DNA from: Planctomycetaceae bacterium
GTDB lineage: Bacteria; Planctomycetota; Planctomycetia; Planctomycetales; Planctomycetaceae
Assembly: GCA_020426505.1 (NCBI GenBank)
Contig: JAGQPX010000093.1
Coordinates: 1-39,920 of the forward strand
DNA: 39,920 nucleotides
Direction: 5' to 3'
In this document: positions 22,419 through 30,876 of the stretch, in pieces
How the letters are laid out: each line of letters begins with the position of its first letter
How positions within the stretch are numbered: the first letter of the stretch is position 1
Notes under the pieces: generated by a model
Told to the model about the DNA's origin: nothing
What the model saw: only the letters and a program-made list of their open reading frames with translations
Databases searched by the model: none
Program-made: the position numbers and the translations under genes

Positions 22419-23687
22419 TTACATTCCTGCGTGCAGGGCTTCGAGGTGACGGGAGAAATGGTCCGCGAGGACTTCCGTGTAGGTGTCGGGATAGGCGTCA
22501 AGACAGCGTCGGACACCCGTGCCCAGTTCGCCGTCGGTGAGGACGCTGCCGAAAGTGCAGTGCAGGATTTGTCTGCCGGGAGCAGTGAAACCTTTGCCGA
22601 TGGGGACATCTTCCCAGAGTTCGAGGTAGTGCCGTTCGAGCTTGTTGACGTTTCGCACGTCGCTCTGCGGAGGAGCCGAGTCGAGCGTGGCGGAGACGTG
22701 ATAGGTTGCCTTGTCACGGTCGTAACATCTGCGGGCGAAATCGATGATCTGCCGGAAAAGTGGCTCATCGTGCCGGGCGACGACGCGCAGAGCTTCGAGG
22801 TAACTGGTGCCTGCGGTCTTCACGTGAAATCGACCCTGCGTCGCTCTCGCGAGTGCCGGGTACATTGAGAGTTTGTCCGAGCCGGAGTGCAGGCTGAGTT
22901 TGTACGGGCCGAGCATGTCCGCGATGGATGCATGATCAGCGAGTGACGTTTCGAGGGCAGCGAGGTCCCCCTTGAAGTCGACACCCTTCTCGAAATCGCC
23001 AATGAACCGTGGCGCGAGGCTGACCAGTTTCATGCCTCGCCTGATGCAGTGATCGGCGATGATATAGTGCTCAGCGAGCGTGGTCGGTTGCTCGGTTTCG
23101 TCGACCGAGAGTTCGATCTCATACGGCTTGCCCCACTCATCGCTTCGCTTGCGGATGTGATCGCTGAGCTTGACCGCCTCGTTGATGGCTCGGCCATACT
23201 TAACGGCTGCCCGCACGCACGCTCTCTCATCCAGTTCGACCGTTGTTCCTGTCGACAGCGTGATCGACTTGCCACGATACTCGTCCATCCAGTCGATCTG
23301 GTCAGCGACGTCCTGAAACGCTGCCTGCAGGGTCGACTCGTCATAATCGTCTGCCTGCTGGTCGACGTGATCCGACGGATCGATCGTGAAGAAAGTAAAC
23401 CCCGCCTGCATTGTGATGTCGACATCATCTGCCGACTTGAGATGATCAGCGTCCGCACCGGTCTGCCCCTGCCAGCCGGCTTGCTTCATGCCAACGATCG
23501 CATCCTGCATGACACTCTCCGGCGTGCGAGCCGTGCGCGTCATCTCACGAATCGACTGCTGCGGAAAAATCGGCTGAATCGTCCCCCCCGCTCGACGCAT
23601 GGCCTCAACATGCCCGGGAGTCGCATTGCCAATGCGGTCACCGAAGCCGAAAGAGGCGGAGAGACCGAGAGTCTTGGGGTGTGTCAT
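22419..23687 (-). CDS. uxaE: D-tagaturonate 3-epimerase family protein (UxaE)
   Basis: 422 residues. It matches the UxaE family, metal-dependent epimerases that interconvert D-tagaturonate and D-fructuronate, as I recall from Thermotoga work. The N-terminal GLSASFGFGDRIGNATPGHV (about 8-27) is the most distinctive signature. Others are GWQGQTGADADHLKSADDVD, FTFFTIDPSDHVD, PYEIELSVDETEQPTTLAEH, KLVSLAPRFIGDFEKGVDF, KLSLHSGSDKLSMYPALARA and RFHVKTAGTSYLEALRVVAR. Several conserved Asp and His residues could bind the metal. The gene would join L-galactonate oxidation to the hexuronate pathway, or alternatively serve galacturonate breakdown. The remaining hexuronate genes (fructuronate reductase, mannonate dehydratase) are not in this window. 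Confidence 0.87.
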   Translation of the reverse strand: MTHPKTLGLSASFGFGDRIGNATPGHVEAMRRAGGTIQPIFPQQSIREMTRTARTPESVMQDAIVGMKQAGWQGQTGADADHLKSADDVDITMQAGFTFFTIDPSDHVDQQADDYDESTLQAAFQDVADQIDWMDEYRGKSITLSTGTTVELDERACVRAAVKYGRAINEAVKLSDHIRKRSDEWGKPYEIELSVDETEQPTTLAEHYIIADHCIRRGMKLVSLAPRFIGDFEKGVDFKGDLAALETSLADHASIADMLGPYKLSLHSGSDKLSMYPALARATQGRFHVKTAGTSYLEALRVVARHDEPLFRQIIDFARRCYDRDKATYHVSATLDSAPPQSDVRNVNKLERHYLELWEDVPIGKGFTAPGRQILHCTFGSVLTDGELGTGVRRCLDAYPDTYTEVLADHFSRHLEALHAGM

Positions 23688-23735
23688 GGTGATGTTCTGT
23701 GGTTTGTTTTCTCGCAGAGACGCAATAAAGTGCCC

Positions 23736-24221
23736 CTATCGTAGCGTAATGTTGCCCGGTTTCACGTCGGCGAGGTAGACGCCAATGCTGGCGAGGTCGG
23801 ACATGATCTCCTGGACCCACGGCCAGTCGTCCTCGTACTGTTCCCGCTTCTCGGCTCGCCATGTTTCCATGACGTCATCCGGGTACTCCGGCGGAAAGTT
23901 GAGATAGGCCCCCGCAAAGTCGAGCACGAACGGCGGCGAAACGATCTCCATCTCGATGCACCACAGTTCGTCATCAGTGCCGAACACATGCGGAATGCGG
24001 CAGCCGCGAACCTCGTATAGGTCGTACTCATCGATGCGAGCGTAGACGTCCCGTTCGTTGCGGTAGAGTTGCTCGTGCTTGAAGCCTTTAATGGCCGTAT
24101 CAGCCGTCGTTTCGAAGACTAAACCGTCATAGCCGAATCCGATCTGGTCTGCTATGTTGTTATCATGATCGCGATAGTACTGCTCAATCCGTCCTCGAAT
24201 CTCTTCCTGCCACTCGAACAT
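23736..24221 (-). CDS. Short protein-kinase-like protein lacking the C-lobe (161 aa)
   Basis: Residues 25-50 show a glycine-loop and VAIK-like strand (GFGYDGLVFETTADTAIKGF) followed by an alpha-C-like helix (EQLYRNERDVYARIDE). The very C-terminus reads LADVKPGNITLR, matching the catalytic-loop pattern D-x-K-P-x-N, after which the frame stops; no DFG motif or activation segment exists. It is thus a kinase-like fold reduced to N-lobe plus catalytic loop. The start ATG overlaps, on the opposite strand, the start ATG of the next gene. I recall similar short proteins in planctomycetes but cannot give a substrate or confirm activity. Confidence 0.72.
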   Translation of the reverse strand: MFEWQEEIRGRIEQYYRDHDNNIADQIGFGYDGLVFETTADTAIKGFKHEQLYRNERDVYARIDEYDLYEVRGCRIPHVFGTDDELWCIEMEIVSPPFVLDFAGAYLNFPPEYPDDVMETWRAEKREQYEDDWPWVQEIMSDLASIGVYLADVKPGNITLR

Positions 24222-24471
24222 GATTCAGCCCTCCTCGAACTTTGGCTATTCGTCAGAAGTCGATCTCCGTCTCGATCTGGGTGGTCGACAGGTGAGTCTG
24301 CACGCGGTCGGCCCGGAACAAGTGACGCTTCGCGAACCGATTGATGCCCCGGCTGGACCTGCCGAGGTGATTGTCTGCATCGATGGTCGAGAACGTCGGT
24401 CACCAGTCATGTTACCGGACGGCCTCAGCAGCGACTCGAAGTACGCCCGGACGATTCGCCAGCCGGCGTGA
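24220..24471 (+). CDS. Small conserved protein divergent from the mini-kinase gene (83 aa)
   Basis: 83 residues, starting at ATG 24220, which overlaps the divergent start by two bases. The sequence VDLRLDLGGRQVSLHAVGPE, then LREPIDAPAGPAEVIVCIDG, and RERRSPVMLPDG reads as a compact beta-sheet protein of the type I have seen in short planctomycete proteins (xGPAEVxVxIDGRExxxxVxLP). No ribosome site is evident because the start abuts the other gene. The function is unknown. It is wedged between the TIM-barrel gene (3 nt away) and the mini-kinase gene. Confidence 0.7.
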   Translation: MIQPSSNFGYSSEVDLRLDLGGRQVSLHAVGPEQVTLREPIDAPAGPAEVIVCIDGRERRSPVMLPDGLSSDSKYARTIRQPA

Positions 24472-24474
24472 TGC

Positions 24475-25287
24475 TCAAGCGGTGACGCTACGATATTCGT
24501 CGATGGTTTGCTTCGCAGCCGCGTTGGAGTCCGGCCAGGGAAACGCCTCAGCGGAGAGGTAGCCTTCGTAGCCGATCTCTCTCAGTGCTGCGATGATTGG
24601 GGAGTATTCCATGTGACCGCAGCCGGCTGGGCGGCGGTTGGTGTCGACGAAGTGCACGTGGCCGATGTGCGAGCCGCCGTCGCGAATGCCCTGGGCGATG
24701 CTCGTTTCCTCGATGTTCATGTGGAACAAGTCTGCGAGCAGCTTGACGTTGTCGGTGTCCAGCGAATCGATGAGTTGGACGCCCTCGGCCATCGTGTTGC
24801 ACATGTTCGTTTCGTAGCGATTGAGCGGCTCGTAGATCAACGGCACCCCCTTCTCTGCTGCGTGATTTCCAAGGACGTTAAGCCCCTCGCGGAGATGCTC
24901 GTAGGCGGTCTCCTTATCAATATCATCCTGCCAGCGTCCCTGCATCGAGCCGATGATTGCAGGTGCCCCGAACTCGGCACCCATGTTGATCATCGAGCAG
25001 ATGAACTCGATCGCATTGTCGCGCGTGACTGGATGAGCGTCGACCAGATGTACCTGATGCACGACCCACCCCGCCCCAGTCCCGACCGCAGCGACCTCAA
25101 GGCCAGCGTCATCGAGCAACTGCCTGACTTGTTTGACGTCGATATCCAGGGGCGACGTCGCAAAAATCTCGACCGCATCGAAGCCCATCTCGGCAGCCGT
25201 CCTGATGGAGTCTTCGAGGTCATGCCAAAAAACAAACGGCCCGCCGCGGGCTTCTTCGACGAGGGAAATGGTGACTGCGGATTTCAT
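24475..25287 (-). CDS. Xylose-isomerase-like TIM-barrel sugar isomerase/epimerase
   Basis: 270 residues of the xylose-isomerase-like TIM-barrel superfamily (COG1082). Visible strand-ligand motifs are FDAVEIFATSPLDID, IYEPLNRYETNMCNTMAEGV (metal Glu), KLLADLFHMNIEETS (Asp and His), IGHVHFVDTNRRPAGCGHME and YEGYLSAEAFPWPDS (Glu). Members epimerise or isomerise free ketoses, hydroxypyruvate or inosose. The gene lies between the Zn dehydrogenase and uxaE, so a hexose or hexuronate intermediate is a reasonable substrate, but nothing in the sequence fixes it. Confidence 0.87.
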   Translation of the reverse strand: MKSAVTISLVEEARGGPFVFWHDLEDSIRTAAEMGFDAVEIFATSPLDIDVKQVRQLLDDAGLEVAAVGTGAGWVVHQVHLVDAHPVTRDNAIEFICSMINMGAEFGAPAIIGSMQGRWQDDIDKETAYEHLREGLNVLGNHAAEKGVPLIYEPLNRYETNMCNTMAEGVQLIDSLDTDNVKLLADLFHMNIEETSIAQGIRDGGSHIGHVHFVDTNRRPAGCGHMEYSPIIAALREIGYEGYLSAEAFPWPDSNAAAKQTIDEYRSVTA

Positions 25288-25303
25288 GGGGAGTTTTCAG
25301 TAA

Positions 25304-25666
25304 TCAGTTGTCATTTGTGTCGACCGCTTCAACAGCTTCCGTTGCCAGTTGGCCGATCGTTCGTTCATCTAAAAGGCAGCTAGCGATCGTGACAGTTCGG
25401 GTATCGTTCAGCAACTCAGGCGGTATTCTCGCGAGCGCCGGGCTCTTGGATCTCTGCAGGACTGTCAGCGCATGAGCAACAACGACTGGGTTTGGTGACG
25501 CTAAAAGGTCGAGCAGTTGCGAGTCAAACTCTCCTGCATGATCGTCAGCAAGTCGAATAGTGATGTCGTAGGCTCTGTTTCCTCCAAGCACGGGCCAGAT
25601 GCATGCCCAATCCAACCCTTCCCACTGCTGGACTGCACGATCAAAGATGGTCGGTGATGTTCTCAT
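25304..25666 (-). CDS. Hypothetical HEAT-like protein (120 aa)
   Basis: The start is taken at ATG 25666 (MRTSPTIFDRAVQQWEGLDW); upstream codons overlap the end of the dehydrogenase gene in a different frame and look non-coding. No strong ribosome site is seen. The segment FDSQLLDLLASPNPVVVAHA, then LTVLQRSKSPAL, reads as a HEAT-type helical repeat. I do not recognise the protein. It sits between two sugar genes but need not belong to the pathway. Confidence 0.55.
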   Translation of the reverse strand: MRTSPTIFDRAVQQWEGLDWACIWPVLGGNRAYDITIRLADDHAGEFDSQLLDLLASPNPVVVAHALTVLQRSKSPALARIPPELLNDTRTVTIASCLLDERTIGQLATEAVEAVDTNDN

Positions 25667-25716
25667 CGGGTTCTGTTGAGGAAACAGCTCAGATGACGCT
25701 CGGCTTTGCCTCGCGG

Positions 25717-26742
25717 CTAGCAAACCTCCACGATCGCCTTGATCACCCCCGTTGCCGGCTTGGTGAATGACTCGAACTCGTCGATGACATTGTTGAACGA
25801 CGTGCGATGCGTGATCCACGGGTCCGTGTTGATCGTACCGTCCTCAATGAGCTGGATGATGCGGCGGAAGTCACTCGGCAGCGCGTTGCGGCTGCCTCTG
25901 ATCGTCATCTCGGGTTTGTGCAGGGATGGGTGCGGGAAGCTGACGGGTTCGGTCGTGATGCCGACGTAAACGAGCGTGCCGGTGTGGGCGACGTACTGGA
26001 GTGCATTCGACATGGAGTGATGGTTGCCGGTGGCGTCGGTGACGAGTGTGTAGCGGTCTCCGTGTGTGATGTCGAGCATCTGTTCGAGTTCGCTGCCGTC
26101 GCCCGTGAAAGGGATCGTATGTGGGACGCCGTAGGTTTCGCGGCAGAAGTCGAGGCGGGAGGGGACCATGTCCATCATCGTGATCGTCGCGCCGGTCAGC
26201 CGTGTGAATTCGAGCGTCGCCAGTCCGATTGGACCAGCCCCGATGATCAGCACGTGATCGCCCTCACCGGGGGCTCCCCGATCTGTCGCGTGACATCCGA
26301 TGCCCAGCGTTTCGACGAGAGCCAATTGCTCGAAGGTCAGTGAGTCGGACGAATGCAGCTTATCCGCTCGGATAACGAACCGCTCTCGCAATCCGCCGTC
26401 GATCATCACGCCGATGACGTCCAGCTTCTCACAACAGTTGCCGTTCCCCTTCCGACAGGCGAAGCACTCCCCACAGTTCATGTACGGCTCGACGCTGCAC
26501 CGATCACCCGGCTTGACGTTATTCACTCCCTCGCCGACCTCCAATACCTCAACGCCCAACTCATGCCCGGGAATGCGGGGGTACTTGAAGAACGGCATCT
26601 TTCCGAGATAGCCACTGATGTCCGTTCCGCAGATGCCCATGCGATGCGTCCGCACAAGGGCCTCACCGGGGCCGGGTGACTTCGGTTCGGGAACATCGAT
26701 TGCCTCAAACCGCTGAGGCTCCTGGAGTTGGATGGCTTTCAT
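25717..26742 (-). CDS. Zinc-binding alcohol dehydrogenase, L-galactonate/L-threonate dehydrogenase type
   Basis: 341 residues, the MDR zinc alcohol dehydrogenase family. The catalytic zinc ligands are Cys38 (GICGTDIS), His60 and Glu61 (IPGHELGVE). The structural zinc cysteines are at 90, 93, 96 and 104 (NCGECFACRKGNGNCCEKL). The Rossmann motif is VLIIGAGPIGLATLEFTRLT. Length and pattern match the E. coli LgoD/YjjN-like group, which oxidises L-galactonate at C5 to D-tagaturonate with NAD; other relatives act on L-idonate, sorbitol or L-threonine. The presence of uxaE in the same group favours L-galactonate, because its product would be the UxaE substrate. It is the first gene of the minus-strand sugar group. 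Confidence 0.87.
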   Translation of the reverse strand: MKAIQLQEPQRFEAIDVPEPKSPGPGEALVRTHRMGICGTDISGYLGKMPFFKYPRIPGHELGVEVLEVGEGVNNVKPGDRCSVEPYMNCGECFACRKGNGNCCEKLDVIGVMIDGGLRERFVIRADKLHSSDSLTFEQLALVETLGIGCHATDRGAPGEGDHVLIIGAGPIGLATLEFTRLTGATITMMDMVPSRLDFCRETYGVPHTIPFTGDGSELEQMLDITHGDRYTLVTDATGNHHSMSNALQYVAHTGTLVYVGITTEPVSFPHPSLHKPEMTIRGSRNALPSDFRRIIQLIEDGTINTDPWITHRTSFNNVIDEFESFTKPATGVIKAIVEVC

Positions 26743-26925
26743 AGGGTGAGTGCGTTTCTCAATTCTTCACAAACCAGACGATTCGAACGATTGTTGTCAA
26801 CCAAATCGGTCAGCACAACTATCTCCCCTTGCAATCTGAGGTCAGGGACGTAGGGTGAGAAGTTCACAGCATGTTACGTGTGCATGCTCAGTTCAACACA
26901 CCGAAGGAGACGGACACCCCACATA

Positions 26926-27765
26926 ATGACACTTCTTGCAAGCGATGCGATTTGGCGGAAACGGTTCGAAAAAATCGATTCTTCGGTGGAAGACCTCCGC
27001 CTCCCTGGAACGGAATCCGAGACATCCGACGTCGATCAGGACGGCGAGTGGTGTGAAGTCCGGGTCGATGGCACCTGGAAGCGGGTCCGCTTTCACGATT
27101 ACGACGAGGTCTTCGAGGTTCCAGGCCTGTACGAGATGTTGTTCTACGAGAACCTCGAATGCTGTTCGCCCAGTTGTGTCGTCAATCTGTTGCGAGAAGT
27201 CGCTGAGGATTTTGGCGATGATTTGTCAGACTTCACGGTGCTCGACGTCGGTGCCGGCAATGGCATGGTCGGCGACGAACTGGCTGCCTCCGGCGTCGAT
27301 CAAGTGATCGGTGTTGACCTGATCGAAGAAGCGAAGGAGGCCACACACCGTGATCGTCCGGGAGTGTATGACGAGTATCTCGTCACCGATCTGACCGACC
27401 TGCCTGAGACACATGAAGAGACCGTGAGGCAACAGAAGCCGAACTGCCTGACGACGGTCGCTGCACTCGGCTTCGGCGATATCCCGCCGGCTGCCTTCCT
27501 GAAAGCGGTCGACCTGATCTCCGATCAGGGATGGCTCGCCTTCAACATCAAGGAAAGCTTCCTGCACGAGGATGATGACACGGGCTTCTGTCGCCTGATC
27601 CGCCAGTTGTCGCGGGAACGGTACATCCAGACACAGTGCCTCCGTCGCTATCAGCATCGCTTGTCGATCGCAGGCGAACCGCTGCATTACGTCGCCATGA
27701 TCGCCAAGAAGCTGCGACCGCTCGACGATGAGATCCTCAGCCAGTGGCAGGAAGCTGACGGGTGA
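26926..27765 (+). CDS. SAM-dependent class I methyltransferase
   Basis: 279 residues from ATG 26926; AAGGAG lies 17 nt upstream, rather far, so an alternative start at 26878 (MCMLSSTH) cannot be excluded. SAM-binding motif I is VLDVGAGNGMVGDELAASGV (about 100-119), followed by VIGVDLIEEAKEATHRDRPG and YLVTDLTDLPETHEE, then TTVAALGFGDIPPAAFLKAV and DQGWLAFNIKESFLHED. The N-terminal ~90 residues (VRVDGTWKRVRFHDYDEVFE, VPGLYEMLFYENLECCSPSC) form a recognition extension. The substrate is unknown. The gene is monocistronic and converges on the antiporter gene. Confidence 0.85.
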   Translation: MTLLASDAIWRKRFEKIDSSVEDLRLPGTESETSDVDQDGEWCEVRVDGTWKRVRFHDYDEVFEVPGLYEMLFYENLECCSPSCVVNLLREVAEDFGDDLSDFTVLDVGAGNGMVGDELAASGVDQVIGVDLIEEAKEATHRDRPGVYDEYLVTDLTDLPETHEETVRQQKPNCLTTVAALGFGDIPPAAFLKAVDLISDQGWLAFNIKESFLHEDDDTGFCRLIRQLSRERYIQTQCLRRYQHRLSIAGEPLHYVAMIAKKLRPLDDEILSQWQEADG

Positions 27766-27774
27766 TCGTGTTGG

Positions 27775-29559
27775 TCACTCAGTCACTTTGGGCTGTCTGC
27801 CGACGAAACGGACAACGATCAACGTGGAGATCAACCCCATCGGCATGGCCAGCCACCACGGCAGGCCGAATCCGATCGGCACGCATCCGCAGACGACTGT
27901 GATCAGTCCCACAGTCATGGCGTAGGGCATCTGGGTCTCGACGTGAGCCAGATGATCACAGTCTGCTGCAACCGACGACAGTACGGTTGTGTCCGAAATG
28001 GGCGAGCAGTGATCGCCGAGGATCGAGCCGGCGAGGACGCTGCCGATCGAGGCGAGCATCAGCGGATGACGTTCAATCGCAATGCCCGCCAACAACGACG
28101 GCTCGTCCTGCATCAGTGCGAACGTCACGTTCGTGATCAATGGGATCAGCAGCCCCATCGTTGCCCATGAGGTCCCGGTCGCGAAGGCGACCGCTGCAGA
28201 CAACAGAAATGCGACTGACGACATCCAGCGCACATCGAGTTGACCAGTCGTCAGGTTCACAAGATAACCTGCGGTATTGAGATGATCCTCATCACACACC
28301 ATCGCCACGGCCCACGCCAGCACGAGGATCATCGCCGCCAGCAACATGCTCTTCGCTCCGTCGACCCATGCGTGAGCGGCTTGCTTCAATGACAGACTCA
28401 GTGTGCCGACCGCCAGCCCCACTGCGATCACTGACGCGAGGAACGACGTGACCACCAGCACCCGATTCGTGTCCGCATTACTCACCACCTGCCAGACCGA
28501 TGGCGACGCCGCTTCAATCGCCCCCCGCCCCGTCACCCAGAACCCGATCACGATCCCCGCCAACAACACGACCAACGGCACGATCGCATTCCACATCGTC
28601 CCATTGGACTCCACTTCATCCCGATCGGTCGCTCTCTCAACGGCATCCATCGCTTGCGGGTGAGCGGCACCCTTCCCGTTACGATCATCGTGCAGCGCCC
28701 GCCGCTCCGCCGCCCACATCGGCCCAAAGTCCCGCCCGGTCCACGCGATCACCATCACAAACGCCAACGCGAACCACGGATAGAACCGATAAGGCAACGT
28801 CGCCATAAACGTCCCGTAGGCATCTCCAGAAAAGGTCACGACATCCGGATGTGACTCCGCCAGCCGCGAGAACGAGTCGCCAATGAGGCCGACCTCGAAC
28901 CCGACCCACGTCGACACCAGTGCCAGCCCTGCCACCGGGGCCGCGGTCGTGTCGACCAGGAACGCCAGCTTCTCTCGAGAGATCCGCAGCCGATCGGTCA
29001 CAGGTCGCATCGTGCTACCCAGCAACAGCGAGTTGGCATAGTCATCGAAGAACACCACGAGCCCGCCCAGACAAACCGTCATCTGCCCGCCACGTCGAGA
29101 ACGTGTGACCGGCGTCAGACGATCAACAAGTGCCTGCGTGCCCCCGCTGGCCGACATCAGACTGATGACCGAGCCGAGGAACATCGTGAACAGAATGATC
29201 TGCACATGAGCCGTGTCGCCGTCCGCAGGGACGAGTTGTTCGATCAACACGTCAATTGACGCAATCAGGCTCTCACCCACCCGCCATGCCGTGCCGTCAC
29301 TCGATGTCGACAGGACCAACACCCCGGTCCACACCGCCGCAAACAACGCAACCAACGTCTCCCGCAACACAACCGCCAACACCACCGCCACCACCGGCGG
29401 CAGCAGACTCGTCCAGTTCGCCGCCGCGTTACCGCCCTGCATTTCAATGGCCGCAGGACCGCCGATCGATGCGTCATCGGCGGCCGTCAGTGTGACCCCG
29501 GTGAGGAGGACCACGAACGCAAGGATGAGTGTCCGACGGCTGAAAGCGCATTGTTTCAT
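27775..29559 (-). CDS. NhaC-family Na+/H+ antiporter
   Basis: 594 residues with about 12-13 membrane helices. Family signatures are VCLGGLVVFFDDYANSLLLG, PVAGLALVSTWVGFEVGLIG, FATGTSWATMGLLIPLITNV and GSILGDHCSPISDTTVLSSV, the last being the near-invariant NhaC ion-binding region. A short N-terminal hydrophobic signal-like segment (LILAFVVLLTGVTLTAADD) precedes the transport core, as in some planctomycete homologues. It exchanges sodium for protons across the cytoplasmic membrane; a malate/lactate exchanger specificity is possible for relatives. It is divergent from the integron integrase. Confidence 0.93.
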   Translation of the reverse strand: MKQCAFSRRTLILAFVVLLTGVTLTAADDASIGGPAAIEMQGGNAAANWTSLLPPVVAVVLAVVLRETLVALFAAVWTGVLVLSTSSDGTAWRVGESLIASIDVLIEQLVPADGDTAHVQIILFTMFLGSVISLMSASGGTQALVDRLTPVTRSRRGGQMTVCLGGLVVFFDDYANSLLLGSTMRPVTDRLRISREKLAFLVDTTAAPVAGLALVSTWVGFEVGLIGDSFSRLAESHPDVVTFSGDAYGTFMATLPYRFYPWFALAFVMVIAWTGRDFGPMWAAERRALHDDRNGKGAAHPQAMDAVERATDRDEVESNGTMWNAIVPLVVLLAGIVIGFWVTGRGAIEAASPSVWQVVSNADTNRVLVVTSFLASVIAVGLAVGTLSLSLKQAAHAWVDGAKSMLLAAMILVLAWAVAMVCDEDHLNTAGYLVNLTTGQLDVRWMSSVAFLLSAAVAFATGTSWATMGLLIPLITNVTFALMQDEPSLLAGIAIERHPLMLASIGSVLAGSILGDHCSPISDTTVLSSVAADCDHLAHVETQMPYAMTVGLITVVCGCVPIGFGLPWWLAMPMGLISTLIVVRFVGRQPKVTE

Positions 29560-29680
29560 AACTCGGATCGTAACTGATGGGTGTGGTCGGTGTGCAGCAT
29601 CAAGAGCTGGGCAATGGTTGACTTAACGTCTCATGACTGGTTCAATTGATCTCGATCGATCGGCCAGTTGGAGCACATGT

Positions 29681-30715
29681 GTGAACACAGCGACCGAGAC
29701 ACGACGCGGGCCACTTGGCTTGTTCCCCAATCAGGCAACGCCCCGGTTGTACGACCGGATCGTGGAAACCCTCCGTGTCCGTCATTACAGCCGACGGACC
29801 GAAGAGGCATACGTTCACTGGATTCGTCGGTACCTCGAATTCCACGGACACCAACACCCCCGTCATCTCGGCGAACGTGACGTCAACCGGTTCCTCACGC
29901 ACTTGGCCGTGACTGAGCACGTCGCAGCGTCCACACAAAACCAAGCCCTCTCAGCACTGCTGTTCCTCTACGAACACGTTCTGGAACAACCGTTGGACCG
30001 CATTCAGGGGGTTGTCCGGGCTCGTCGCTCGAAGCGGCTGCCTGTCGTCCTGACGATCGACGAGGTGACACGCGTCATGACACATCTCGACGGCAACAGA
30101 TGGCTCATCGCCATGTTGCTCTACGGCGGCGGATTACGCCTGCTCGAAGGACTGCGGCTCCGTGTCAAGGATCTGGACTTCGAGCGTGCTGAAATCACTG
30201 TCCGTGAGGGCAAGGGAGACAAGGACCGCGTCACAATGCTGCCGCAAGCAGTCATCTCACCTCTCCAGAAACACCTCAAGTGTGTGCGGCTGATCCACGA
30301 GCAGGACATCGCCGACGGATACGGTCGCGTCGAATTGCCGCACGCCCTGGCCCGCAAGTACCCCAACGCCAATCGCGAATGGTGTTGGCAGTTTGTCTTC
30401 CCTCAGGAACGTCGATGGCGGAACCGGAAGACCGGCGATCAAGGACGTCATCACATCGACGAATCGCTGTTTTCGCGGTCGCTCAAGAACGCGGTGAGGC
30501 AGGCAGGTCTCACGAAGCGAGTCACGAGTCACACATTTCGCCATTCGTTTGCGACTCACCTGCTGACAGATGGCTATGACATCCGGACGGTCCAGGAACT
30601 CTTGGGACACAAGGATGTTCGCACCACGATGATCTACACCCATGTTCTGAACCGTGGCGGGCGCGGTGTTCGCAGCCCAGCGGACGGGCTGGTTCGCGAT
30701 CCCGATGCGCGTTAG
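29681..30715 (+). CDS. intI: Integron integrase (IntI-type tyrosine recombinase)
   Basis: 344 residues from GTG 29681, chosen because GGAG lies 7 nt upstream; an in-frame ATG at 29633 gives 360 residues without a ribosome site. An SAM-like N-terminal domain ([20 protein letters not shown], then [20 protein letters not shown]) precedes the catalytic domain with Arg153 ([20 protein letters not shown]), Lys178 ([12 protein letters not shown]), His284-x2-Arg287 ([14 protein letters not shown]), His310 ([12 protein letters not shown]) and Tyr319 ([18 protein letters not shown]). The IntI-specific insertion is present at 222-242 ([20 protein letters not shown]), which separates integron integrases from XerC/D. 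The stop codon lies inside the first GTTAGGC site. It points toward the cassette, the orientation known as reverse integron. Confidence 0.95.
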   Translation: MNTATETRRGPLGLFPNQATPRLYDRIVETLRVRHYSRRTEEAYVHWIRRYLEFHGHQHPRHLGERDVNRFLTHLAVTEHVAASTQNQALSALLFLYEHVLEQPLDRIQGVVRARRSKRLPVVLTIDEVTRVMTHLDGNRWLIAMLLYGGGLRLLEGLRLRVKDLDFERAEITVREGKGDKDRVTMLPQAVISPLQKHLKCVRLIHEQDIADGYGRVELPHALARKYPNANREWCWQFVFPQERRWRNRKTGDQGRHHIDESLFSRSLKNAVRQAGLTKRVTSHTFRHSFATHLLTDGYDIRTVQELLGHKDVRTTMIYTHVLNRGGRGVRSPADGLVRDPDAR

Positions 30716-30864
30716 GCTGAAACAACCTATCACGCACGAATTCGTGTAACATGAAAGCAACCGACTGAAACCAATACATTTACGACCATCAAGGGATCGC
30801 GCGTTAGGCTGACAACCTTGCGGCCTACAAATGATACAATGGTCATTCGATAATCAAGTTAGGC
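30711..30864 (+). other. attI-like zone with three GTTAGGC core sites
   Basis: GTTAGGCTGA occurs at 30711, 30803 and 30858 (the first two and third share GTTAGGCTGAAAC or GTTAGGCTGACAA). GTTAGGC fits the integron core GTTRRRY. The first overlaps the intI stop; the third starts the SUKH cassette. A 12-bp palindrome CACGAATTCGTG lies between the first two. Between the second and third, GCCTAC at 30823 could pair with GTTAGGC at 30858 and AATGA with TCATT, a short degraded attC-like fold. The precise attI boundary cannot be read. Confidence 0.72.
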
Positions 30865-30876
30865 TGAAACGAATAC

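Noticed and set aside
30711..30864. Direct repeats as a possible CRISPR array
   Set aside because: The three shared units are only about 10 bases, unevenly spaced, and fit integron core sites; no cas genes are present.
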